Shown here in pieces: positions 1 through 6,133 of a DNA stretch of 6,133 nt (its first letter is position 1; every line of letters begins with the position of its first letter). The translations under genes were made by a program, and so were the position numbers. The DNA is from Actinomycetota bacterium (lineage in GTDB: Bacteria; Actinomycetota; Acidimicrobiia; Spongiisociales; UBA11373). The DNA lies in NCBI GenBank assembly GCA_030688105.1, contig JAUYIV010000358.1, positions 1 through 6,133 of the forward strand, in the 5' to 3' direction. The notes under the pieces were generated by a model. That model was not told the DNA's origin, did no database searches, and saw only the letters and a program-made list of their open reading frames with translations.

Positions 1-196
1 GATTGGGGATTAGTGGTTGGCCCGGATAGTGGACTTCGAGGCGTTGTGACCCGGGGCACCGATACCGCCCGCGCCGAGCTTGTTCGAGCACCGTGCCCAC
101 GATGTTCGCCACTCGCCAGTGCTTCAGTGTCCGGTCACCCCGCGGTAGACACAGGCGAGCGAGGCCGGTCGGGCGGCGTACGCGGCCTAAGGGGCG
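1..196. other. Left-edge region downstream of the helicase, no supported gene
   Basis: I see no tRNA, rRNA, insertion-sequence end or recognisable protein domain here. On the minus strand the helicase frame is open for 65 codons from just after its stop (196) to the window edge, with a possible GTG start at 112-110 giving at least 37 codons. Third-position GC is only about two thirds there (12 of 37 codons end in A or T), which looks lower than in the helicase, so coding is doubtful. A 6-bp inverted repeat (AGGCCG at 162-167, CGGCCT at 183-188, 15-nt loop) lies just downstream of the helicase stop but lacks a U-tract. Confidence 0.4.
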
Positions 197-2443
197 TCAC
201 CCCAGCCCCACCTCCAACAGCCGTATCGCCCCGGCCTTGTCGAGCGGCTCGTTGAAGTTGCCGCACTTTGGCGACTGCACACACGATGGGCAGCCGGCGT
301 CGCACGGACAGGTGCGCAGCGCCTCCAGCGTCGCCCGAAGGTGGCGCCTGCCTGCCGCGTAGGCGATCGGAGCGATGCCGGCTCCGCCCGGATACCCGTC
401 ATAGATGAACCACACCGGCATGCCGGTCGCCGGGTGGTACGGCGTGGACAGTCCGCCGATGTCCCAGCGGTCGCAGATGGCGAACAGGGGAAGCATGGCG
501 ATCCCGGTGTGTTCGGCGGCATGGAGGGTTCCGGGAAGGTCGGCTGCGGAGACGCCGGCGTCCCTGATCAGCTTCTCGTCGACGGTGAACCAGATTGCCT
601 GGGTGGTGAATCGCCGCGGCGGCAGGTCGAGTGGCTCGTAGGAGATGACGCTGCGGTCCCCGATCTTCTTTCTCTTGAAGCCGGTCACATGCGCCTCGAC
701 CTCGACCTGTCCGAGACGATGGCCAAACCGTCCCACGGTGCCCTTGGCGAGCACCTCGAGGACGTCGATGTCGGTGTCCTCCTCGGGCTGGGTGTAATAG
801 CCGACCTCGTCGGCGCGGGCCCGCACCAGCCGATTCTCGACATCGAGATCCTCGATCACGTACGAGTCGCCCTGATGGAGGTAGACGGCGCCGGGGTGCG
901 CCTGCGAGAAGACCCGATTCTCATCGACGGTGCCGATCACCTCATCGGCCTCGTCGACGATGGTGTACGGCGGACCACCTGTGGTCCTGATGTCGATCGC
1001 CGGGGCGGGGGCGCCCCGCCCTGCCCACAGCAGCCGCCCATTGCGTACCCGGAGCGTCCCCTCGCCCACCAGGTCGGCGGCGAGCGACTCGACCTCCGGC
1101 CCGAAAGTGGCCACGGCGTCGTTCGACAGCATCGGGATCTCGTAAGCGGCACACCCCATGTGGTTCGCGAGCACGTGAGGGTTCGACGGATTGATCACCG
1201 CGGCCTCGGACGGCCGCCCGAACAGATCTTCGGGGTGGTTCATGTACCACTGGTCGAGGGCATCCTGTCCGGCGACGAGCACGGACAGCGACTCGTCGGT
1301 CGAGCGGCCGGCGCGCCCGGTCTGCTGGCGAAACGACGCCACCGTCCCCGGGAAGGTGGCGACGATGGCGGCGTCGAGGCCGCCGACGTCGATGCCCAGC
1401 TCGAGGGCGTTGGTCGCGATGACGCCGAGCAGCTCTCCCGAGAACAGCCGTTGCTCCACGGCGCGCCGTTCCTCGGCCAGGTAACCGGCCCGATACGGCG
1501 CGATCCGGGCGGCGAGCTCGCCGTCGAGCCGTTCGCGAGCCCACCGGTAGATCAACTCGACGCCTTTGCGGCTCCGGGCGAATGCAATGGTGTGCTCACC
1601 CCGCCGGACGAGATCGACGAAGAGGTCGGTGGTCTCCGCCAGGGCGCTGCGACGCTGATCGTCCTCGTCCATTTCGGGGTTCCAGAGCACGTAGTGGCGC
1701 ACCCCGGCAGGCGAGGTGTCCTGCTCGACCACCTCGACGGGGAGCCCGGTCAGCGTCGACATCAACTCGCCGGGGTTGCCGATCGTCGCCGATGACCCCA
1801 AGAAGGTGGGGTCGGCTCCGTAGTGGCGGGCGACCCTTCGCAGCCGACGCAGCACGTTGCCGACATGGCTGCCGAAGATCCCGCGCAGTACGTGGACTTC
1901 GTCGATCACGACGAACCGAAGGCGGCGGAAGAACGTGGCCCACTTGCCGTGCGAGGGGAGGATCCCGACGTGGAGCATGTCCGGGTTGGTCATGACCACG
2001 TTGGCATGCCGGCGGGCCCAGGCCCGGGCGTCGGAGTCGGTGTCGCCGTCGTATACGACCGGCGTCATCTCGGGGATGCCGAGCGTGTGCAGCGAGCGGA
2101 ATTGGTCGCGAGCGAGCGCCTTGGTGGGGAAGAGCATGATCGCCGTCGCGGTTCGGTCGGCGAGAGCCGCTTCGGCGATCGGCACCTGGTAACCCAGCGA
2201 CTTGCCCGAAGCGGTCCCGGCGACGACGACGGTGTGAGCACCGGCGCGGGCGCGCTTTATCGCCTGGGCCTGGTGTCGGTAGAGGCGGTCGATGCCGCGG
2301 TCGGACAGCGCCTGCGCCAGTCGGCCGGGGAGAGGCGGATCGAGCTCCTCGTAGATCGCTCGGCGCTCCGGGACGGTCTCGACGTGGGCGATCCGGCCGG
2401 CACGCTCGGGGTCGGCGAGCCACGCTTCGACGACAGGGTGCAT
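197..2443 (-). CDS. DEAD/DEAH-box helicase of the YprA/MrfA (Hrq1-like, DUF1998) family
   Basis: Complete superfamily 2 ATP-dependent helicase of 748 residues, close to the roughly 750 usual for Bacillus YprA/MrfA. Seen, numbered from the chosen Met: Q-motif-like LYRHQAQAI (54-62), Walker A GTASGKS (76-82), motif Ia PTKALARDQ (106-114), Walker B DEVH (181-184), motif III SAT (218-220), ATNALELGID (343-352) and motif VI QQTGRAGR (373-380). The C-terminal DUF1998/MZB region ends in a cysteine cluster (C712, C714, C718, C721, C727) within GCPSCVQSPKCGN, expected to bind zinc. Known for the family: B. subtilis MrfA is a 3'-5' DNA helicase in mitomycin-damage repair with the exonuclease MrfB; fungal Hrq1 is a RecQ4-like relative. 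A cytoplasmic DNA-repair role here is inference; no mrfB is visible. I chose ATG at 2443 because the open frame upstream to 2563 adds only an Arg-rich, low-complexity tail and would overlap the divergent ATPase. The upstream SD-like GAGAGGAA is about 20 nt away, too far to be convincing. Confidence 0.95.
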   Translation of the reverse strand: MHPVVEAWLADPERAGRIAHVETVPERRAIYEELDPPLPGRLAQALSDRGIDRLYRHQAQAIKRARAGAHTVVVAGTASGKSLGYQVPIAEAALADRTATAIMLFPTKALARDQFRSLHTLGIPEMTPVVYDGDTDSDARAWARRHANVVMTNPDMLHVGILPSHGKWATFFRRLRFVVIDEVHVLRGIFGSHVGNVLRRLRRVARHYGADPTFLGSSATIGNPGELMSTLTGLPVEVVEQDTSPAGVRHYVLWNPEMDEDDQRRSALAETTDLFVDLVRRGEHTIAFARSRKGVELIYRWARERLDGELAARIAPYRAGYLAEERRAVEQRLFSGELLGVIATNALELGIDVGGLDAAIVATFPGTVASFRQQTGRAGRSTDESLSVLVAGQDALDQWYMNHPEDLFGRPSEAAVINPSNPHVLANHMGCAAYEIPMLSNDAVATFGPEVESLAADLVGEGTLRVRNGRLLWAGRGAPAPAIDIRTTGGPPYTIVDEADEVIGTVDENRVFSQAHPGAVYLHQGDSYVIEDLDVENRLVRARADEVGYYTQPEEDTDIDVLEVLAKGTVGRFGHRLGQVEVEAHVTGFKRKKIGDRSVISYEPLDLPPRRFTTQAIWFTVDEKLIRDAGVSAADLPGTLHAAEHTGIAMLPLFAICDRWDIGGLSTPYHPATGMPVWFIYDGYPGGAGIAPIAYAAGRRHLRATLEALRTCPCDAGCPSCVQSPKCGNFNEPLDKAGAIRLLEVGLG

Positions 2444-2520
2444 GCGCGTGGACGGTAGGCGCGTTCCTCTCGGACCCCTTCGCGCTCTGGCCTCCTCCGC
2501 AGATCTGCGATTCTTGCTCT
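2444..2520. promoter_or_regulatory. Divergent intergenic region between helicase and P-type ATPase
   Basis: This 77-bp gap separates the helicase ATG (minus) from the ATPase GTG (plus), so the transcription and translation start signals of both genes should lie here or just inside the coding regions. On the plus strand no purine-rich Shine-Dalgarno precedes the GTG; the adjacent sequence is pyrimidine-rich, which would fit a leaderless transcript. On the minus strand a TANNNT-type hexamer (TACCGT, 2457-2452) lies 8 nt before the helicase ATG, with no recognisable -35 box. These are weak matches. The gap also contains a 12-bp palindrome and an orphan minus-strand GGAGGAGG, described separately. 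That the region regulates both genes is inference from geometry. Confidence 0.5.
2498..2509. promoter_or_regulatory. Perfect 12-bp palindrome, candidate operator
   Basis: CGCAGATCTGCG reads identically on both strands and ends 11 nt before the ATPase GTG start and 54 nt upstream of the helicase ATG. Placed this close to the start, a bound dimeric regulator would be expected to block ATPase transcription or initiation. I do not recognise it as the site of a named regulator, and it does not resemble the actinobacterial LexA box (GAAC-N4-GTTC). A chance palindrome of this length is possible, so the operator call is tentative. Confidence 0.25.
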
Positions 2521-5142
2521 GTGACCAGCTGGCACTCCCTACCCGTCGACGAGGTGGTGGCACGCGTCACGAGCGACCCGCGGCACGGGCTCACCGAGGA
2601 GGAGGCGAGCCGGCGACTCGCCGAGCATGGGCCCAACGAGATTCGCTCCGATCAGGGCCCGGGGACGGTGAGCCTGCTGGTTCGCCAGGTGAAGAGCGCG
2701 TTGGTCTGGCTCCTGCTGGTGGCGGCGGTGATCAGCGGCGTCTTCCTCGACGAGTGGATCGACGCCGGGGTGATCGGCGCCATCGTCGTGCTCAACACGC
2801 TGCTGGGGTTCTTTCAGGAGGCTCGGGCGGAGCGGGCGCTGGCTCGGCTCAGGGCGATGGCAGCTCCGGAGGCGGTCGTGGCGCGCCAGGGCCGCCAGGT
2901 GTCGGTAGCCACCAGGGAGGTCGTCCCCGGCGACCTGCTCGTACTCGAAGCAGGTGTTCTGGTCGCCGCGGATGCCCGGTTGGTCCAGTCGATCCACCTC
3001 GAGGTCGACGAGGCATCGCTCACCGGCGAGTCGCTACCGGCCGCGAAGCAGGTGGAGCCGGTGGATGAGGGGGGCTCGCTCGGGGACCGGAGGTCGATGG
3101 TGTTTGCTGGGACGACGATCGCTGCCGGTCGGGGGACCGCGATGGTGGTGGCCACCGGTTCGGGCACCGAATTCGGCCGGATCGCCGAGTCGCTGGCCGT
3201 GGAGGAGCCCCCGACCCCTCTTCAGATCGAGCTCGACAGCGTCGGGAAGAGGCTGGCCGCGGTCGCCATCGTGACCGCGGGGGTGGTCTTTCTCGCGGGC
3301 TGGTGGCGGGGGAACCCCGCCGAGGCGATGTTCCTGACGGCGGTGGCCCTGGCCGTGGCGGCGATCCCGGAGGGGCTGCCCGCGATCGTGACGATCACCC
3401 TCTCCCGCGGCGTCCAGCGGATGGCGCAGCGGAACGCCATCGTGCGCCGCCTCCCGGCAGTTGAGGCGCTCGGCTCGGCCTCGGTGATCTGCACCGACAA
3501 GACCGGCACCCTCACCCAGAACCGGCTCGAGGTGCAAGAGGTGCTGTTCGCGGACCAGCGGCTGGCGCCCGAGGATCTCGACCTCCGCGATGGGAGGGCG
3601 TCGCGGTTCGCTCAGGTGGCGGTCCTGTGCAGCGACGCCCGCGAGGGCCGGGACGGGTGGATCGGTGATGCCACCGAGGTGGCAGTGGTCCGTGCCGCTG
3701 TCGCCGCCGGTGCCCGGCCCGAGTCGATCCGTGACGGTGCACCGCGGGTCGACGAATACGGGTTCGACTCGCGTCGGAAGAGGATGTCGACCGTGCATGA
3801 AGTCGGCGGCGGGCTCCTGGTGGCGGTGAAGGGGGCGCCGGAGGTTCTGCTGGGGCGTTGCGACCGGATCGAGGTGTCGGACGGTCCTGCCCCGCTCGAA
3901 TCGGAGCGCCGCGACGGCGCCCTCCGGGTCGCCACCGGCCTTGCCGAGCGGGGCTGGCGCACTCTCGCTCTTGCCTACCGCACGACCGACCAGCCGCCAG
4001 AGGACGCCGAGAGTGCGGAGTCGGGTCTGATCCTGGTCGGCATCGTCGGGATGAGCGACTCGGTTCGCCCGGAGGCGGCTCCGGCCGTGGCCGAGGCCCG
4101 GCAGGCGGGGATCCGGGTGATCATGGTCACCGGCGATCATGCGGTGACGGCCGAGGCCGTGGCTCGCGAGGTCGGCATCCTCGATGCGGAGGGCGAGGTG
4201 ATGCAGGGTGATCGCCTGCGGGAGGCGGATGTCGGCGAGCTCGCTGACGCGATCGATCGGTACCAGGTGTTCTCGAGGATCGACCCCCTCGACAAGGTGA
4301 AGATCGTCGAGGCGTGGCGACGCCGGGATGCCATCGTCGCCATGACCGGGGACGGGGTCAACGACGCCCCGGCGCTGCGGTCGGCAGACATCGGCGTAGC
4401 GATGGGCAGTGGCACCGACGTGGCCAAGGAGGCATCCTCGATCGTCCTCGCCGACGACAACTTCGCCTCGATCGTCGCCGCCGTCCGGGAGGGCCGGACG
4501 ATCTTCAGCAACCTCAAACGAGTCGTCTGGTACCTGCTCGCGTGCAACGCCTCGGAGGTCATGGTGATGTTCGTGGGCTTCCTCGCCTTTGGCAGCCTCG
4601 GCGAGCCCCTCCTCGCCACCCAGCTGTTGTGGATGAACCTGGTGACCGATGGCCTCCCGGCGCTGGCTCTTGGCGTCGACCCGGCCGCTGCGGACGTCAT
4701 GGAGCGCCCCCCGGACCCGGCGCGAGACGTGCTCGGCCGGTGGGGGCTGTTGGCGTCGCGAGGGGCGACGCTCGCAGTGACTGCGCTTGGCGCGCTTGTG
4801 GTCGGCTACTTCGTCCTGGGGCAGGACTGGCCGGTCGTCCGGACGATGATCTTCACGACGCTGGTATTGGTCCAGCTGGTGCACGCCTACGAGGTCCGCG
4901 CCCGCATCAGGGGCCGGCCCAACCGGCTGCTGCTGTGGTCGTTGGCCGGCTCCGCCGTCCTCCAGGCTGGCGTGGTCTACCTGCCGATCGGCCAGAAGCT
5001 GTTCGAGACCGAGTCCCTGGGACCGGCACCCCTCGGCGTCGCGGTGGGCCTGGCGGCGGCGGCGGGCCTGATGCAGGCGTTGCTGGAGGGCGTTCGGTCG
5101 AACGAGGGGAGAGACCTGCGCGAGAACCGTGGGGAGCAGTGA
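2521..5142 (+). CDS. P2A-type (SERCA/PacL-like) cation-transporting P-type ATPase, probable Ca2+ exporter
   Basis: Integral membrane pump of 873 residues that couples ATP hydrolysis, through an aspartyl-phosphate intermediate, to cation export. Seen: N-terminal cation-ATPase domain starting WHSL (4-7); actuator TGES (168-171); PEGLP in M4 (283-287); phosphorylation motif DKTGTLT with D326; nucleotide-domain KGAPE (437-441); MVTGDH (535-540); hinge TGDGVNDAP (609-617). About ten hydrophobic segments are evident: two near 58-98, two near 245-290 and six after about residue 664. Ca2+-site residues known from SERCA appear conserved: E284 in M4, N676 and E679 in M5, N706, T709 and D710 in M6. The M8 position of SERCA Glu908 appears to be Q785. 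There is no CPC/SPC heavy-metal motif, which excludes P1B. Ca2+ is the best guess; Mn2+ or other cations are not excluded. The GTG start is supported because the family N-terminus begins right there; no Shine-Dalgarno is evident. Convergent with the LCP gene downstream. Confidence 0.96.
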   Translation: MTSWHSLPVDEVVARVTSDPRHGLTEEEASRRLAEHGPNEIRSDQGPGTVSLLVRQVKSALVWLLLVAAVISGVFLDEWIDAGVIGAIVVLNTLLGFFQEARAERALARLRAMAAPEAVVARQGRQVSVATREVVPGDLLVLEAGVLVAADARLVQSIHLEVDEASLTGESLPAAKQVEPVDEGGSLGDRRSMVFAGTTIAAGRGTAMVVATGSGTEFGRIAESLAVEEPPTPLQIELDSVGKRLAAVAIVTAGVVFLAGWWRGNPAEAMFLTAVALAVAAIPEGLPAIVTITLSRGVQRMAQRNAIVRRLPAVEALGSASVICTDKTGTLTQNRLEVQEVLFADQRLAPEDLDLRDGRASRFAQVAVLCSDAREGRDGWIGDATEVAVVRAAVAAGARPESIRDGAPRVDEYGFDSRRKRMSTVHEVGGGLLVAVKGAPEVLLGRCDRIEVSDGPAPLESERRDGALRVATGLAERGWRTLALAYRTTDQPPEDAESAESGLILVGIVGMSDSVRPEAAPAVAEARQAGIRVIMVTGDHAVTAEAVAREVGILDAEGEVMQGDRLREADVGELADAIDRYQVFSRIDPLDKVKIVEAWRRRDAIVAMTGDGVNDAPALRSADIGVAMGSGTDVAKEASSIVLADDNFASIVAAVREGRTIFSNLKRVVWYLLACNASEVMVMFVGFLAFGSLGEPLLATQLLWMNLVTDGLPALALGVDPAAADVMERPPDPARDVLGRWGLLASRGATLAVTALGALVVGYFVLGQDWPVVRTMIFTTLVLVQLVHAYEVRARIRGRPNRLLLWSLAGSAVLQAGVVYLPIGQKLFETESLGPAPLGVAVGLAAAAGLMQALLEGVRSNEGRDLRENRGEQ

Positions 5143-5153
5143 CTTTCGGAAGG

Positions 5154-5244
5154 GCTACCCGCTGCCCGCTACCCGCTGCCGGCTACCCGCTGCCCGCTAC
5201 CCGCTGCCGGCAAGAAGGCGGAGGCTGGGAGCTGGACGCTGGCG
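5154..5244. repeat. Period-7 tandem repeat in the convergent intergenic gap
   Basis: The core, 5154-5209, is eight perfect-length heptamers alternating GCTACCC with GCTGCCC or GCTGCCG; equivalently, a 28-nt unit repeated exactly twice at 5153-5208. After two degenerate heptamers (5210-5223), three more units follow in the same register (GCTGGGA, GCTGGAC, GCTGGCG; 5224-5244), giving 13 units in phase. The array starts 11 nt after the ATPase stop and finishes 2 nt before the last base of the LCP stop codon, so it fills the 104-bp gap. On the minus strand the core carries regularly spaced GGG tracts. It resembles in kind the heptanucleotide short tandem repeats (STRR) known from cyanobacterial genomes, though no sequence identity is claimed. 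No conventional hairpin plus U-tract terminator is visible in the gap. Confidence 0.85.
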
Positions 5245-5246
5245 GC

Positions 5247-6133
5247 TCAGCCGTCGAGTACTCCATCCCGAAGATCGTCGAAGATCTCTGCCGAGCCGCT
5301 CTCGTCGAGGAACACGACGGAAGCCCCTCCCCGGGCGATGCCCACCGTTCCCGGAAGCACTCGATTGGTCACCGCGTCGGGATCGAGCAGGAACGCGGTC
5401 GCGCCGAGGGTGAGTAGTTCACCCAGCGAGAGATCGGTCCATGTGTTGTCGATCAGGATGGCGAGCAGGTCTGGCAGCTGTGTGATGTCCCGTTCCAGGG
5501 TCCCGATGAGGGCGGCGACCATGACCTTGCCCTGGTTGAAGGATCGAGAGAAGTCGCCACCCGAGATGCGGCGGGTTCGGCTGAACCCGAGGGCCTTGCC
5601 TCCGAATAGTCGTTGAACACCCTTCGAGATGAGCGCTTCTGCCCGCCAGTCGTCGATGAAATAGGGAACGTCGACGACGACGCCGCCGAATGCGTCGACC
5701 AGCCTCCGGAAGCTGGTGAAGCCCGCGAGGATGTAGCCCTCGATCTCCACGCCCGAGATTCTCTCGGCGATCTCGACCATCTCGGTGCTGTGGGTCTCAG
5801 CGAGCGCATTGACATGGGTGAACTTGTCGGGGCCGTACGAGGCCTGGACGTATGTGTCACGCGGGAATCCCAAGATCGTGCCTGCCCCTCGGGCGGCATT
5901 CACCGAGACGATGTGGATGCTGTCTGCGCGGTACAGCGGCTGGGATTCCCCTGGCCGTGCGTCGGTCCCGAGGATCAGGATGTGGCGGACGGGGGGGCCA
6001 TACCACGGCCCGACGCCGAATCTCGCCAGATGGCCCCCGACCACCTTCCAGCCCGAACCCTCGTCGGCGAGGAGCACGATGTCGTCGTCGGCGGTCACGA
6101 CGGCGACCCGTCCGGCGTCGAGCTCGGCGGCGT
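5247..6133 (-). CDS. LytR-CpsA-Psr (LCP) family protein, N-terminus beyond the window
   Basis: LCP proteins transfer undecaprenyl-linked glycopolymers (teichoic acids, arabinogalactan or capsule) onto peptidoglycan at the outer face of the membrane. Seen, numbered from the GTG at 6098: GTDARPG (44-50), YRADS (56-60), GFPRDTYV (77-84), DKFTHVNA (91-98), GGVVVDVPYFIDD (138-150) and the late block GFSRTRRISGGDFSRSFNQG (171-190). D46, R48, D59, R80 and the arginines of the late block match the family's metal/pyrophosphate-binding positions. The stop is TGA at 5249-5247. The frame stays open upstream of GTG 6098 to the right edge with protein-like sequence (AAELDAGRVAVV), and that GTG lacks a Shine-Dalgarno, so the gene most likely starts outside the window. 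No membrane anchor is visible; it should lie in the missing part. Older databases call this family LytR transcriptional regulators, which is misleading. The polymer substrate cannot be told. Confidence 0.9.
   Translation of the reverse strand, partial: AAELDAGRVAVVTADDDIVLLADEGSGWKVVGGHLARFGVGPWYGPPVRHILILGTDARPGESQPLYRADSIHIVSVNAARGAGTILGFPRDTYVQASYGPDKFTHVNALAETHSTEMVEIAERISGVEIEGYILAGFTSFRRLVDAFGGVVVDVPYFIDDWRAEALISKGVQRLFGGKALGFSRTRRISGGDFSRSFNQGKVMVAALIGTLERDITQLPDLLAILIDNTWTDLSLGELLTLGATAFLLDPDAVTNRVLPGTVGIARGGASVVFLDESGSAEIFDDLRDGVLDG

Noticed and set aside
55..110. Possible tRNA-like segment containing GTTCGAGCAC
   Set aside because: The short match to a T-loop is not accompanied by an acceptor stem, D-arm or anticodon arm at the right spacing.
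162..188. Inverted repeat AGGCCG/CGGCCT as a terminator for the helicase
   Set aside because: Only a 6-bp stem with a 15-nt loop and no following U-tract; such repeats are frequent by chance at this GC content.
341..1795. Plus-strand open frame of 484 codons opposite the helicase
   Set aside because: It lies wholly antisense to a helicase with all motifs intact, has no recognisable domain, and is rich in Gly, Arg, Asp and Val as expected of an antisense shadow in GC-rich DNA.
3034..4884. Minus-strand open frame of 616 codons opposite the P-type ATPase
   Set aside because: Antisense to a fully conserved ATPase; the translation is His/Arg/Pro-rich with no fold signature, and its length is explained by codon bias against stop codons on the opposite strand.
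197..5142. Helicase plus ATPase as a novel two-gene defence or stress system
   Set aside because: The genes are divergent, each is a complete member of a well-known family with its own role, and nothing in the sequence links them beyond a shared 77-bp gap.
5143..5246. Heptad repeat as a CRISPR array
   Set aside because: The units are 7 nt and contiguous with no unique spacers, and no cas genes are present.
4314..5417. Plus-strand open frame of 367 codons running through the ATPase 3' end, the heptad repeat and into the LCP gene
   Set aside because: It overlaps two real genes out of frame and its repeated Pro/Leu/Arg peptide simply reflects the 7-nt repeat; no start signal or domain.
6096..6098. 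GTG as the true start of the LCP gene
   Set aside because: The frame remains open and protein-like upstream to the window edge, there is no Shine-Dalgarno before the GTG, and starting here would leave the enzyme without a membrane anchor.

Overview
The window is GC-rich, densely coding bacterial DNA. It holds three protein genes, two short intergenic gaps and an uncharacterised left edge. High GC, a GTG start without a clear Shine-Dalgarno sequence, and a LytR-CpsA-Psr (LCP) cell-wall ligase together suggest a high-GC Gram-positive bacterium, most likely an actinobacterium, possibly of the Acidimicrobiia type. That placement is inference; there is no rRNA or other phylogenetic marker here.

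Layout. Positions 1-196 hold no gene I can support. Positions 197-2443 (minus) encode a complete DEAD/DEAH-type superfamily 2 helicase of the YprA/MrfA (Hrq1-related, DUF1998) family, with a cysteine-rich zinc-binding C-terminus. A 77-bp divergent gap (2444-2520) follows. It must hold the 5' signals of both flanking genes and contains a perfect 12-bp palindrome at 2498-2509. Positions 2521-5142 (plus) encode a complete 873-residue P2A-type (SERCA/PacL-like) cation-transporting P-type ATPase with every catalytic motif intact. A 104-bp convergent gap (5143-5246) follows, filled almost entirely by a period-7 tandem repeat that is G-rich on the minus strand. Positions 5247-6133 (minus) encode the C-terminal part of an LCP-family protein whose N-terminus lies beyond the right edge.

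The genes do not form an operon. The helicase and ATPase diverge, and the ATPase and LCP gene converge. Their roles are separate: DNA repair or nucleic-acid unwinding, calcium-type cation export, and attachment of glycopolymers to the cell wall. I see no phage, CRISPR, transposase, toxin-antitoxin or defence cassette and no convincing new multi-gene system. The most unusual structure is the heptanucleotide repeat between the two convergent genes.
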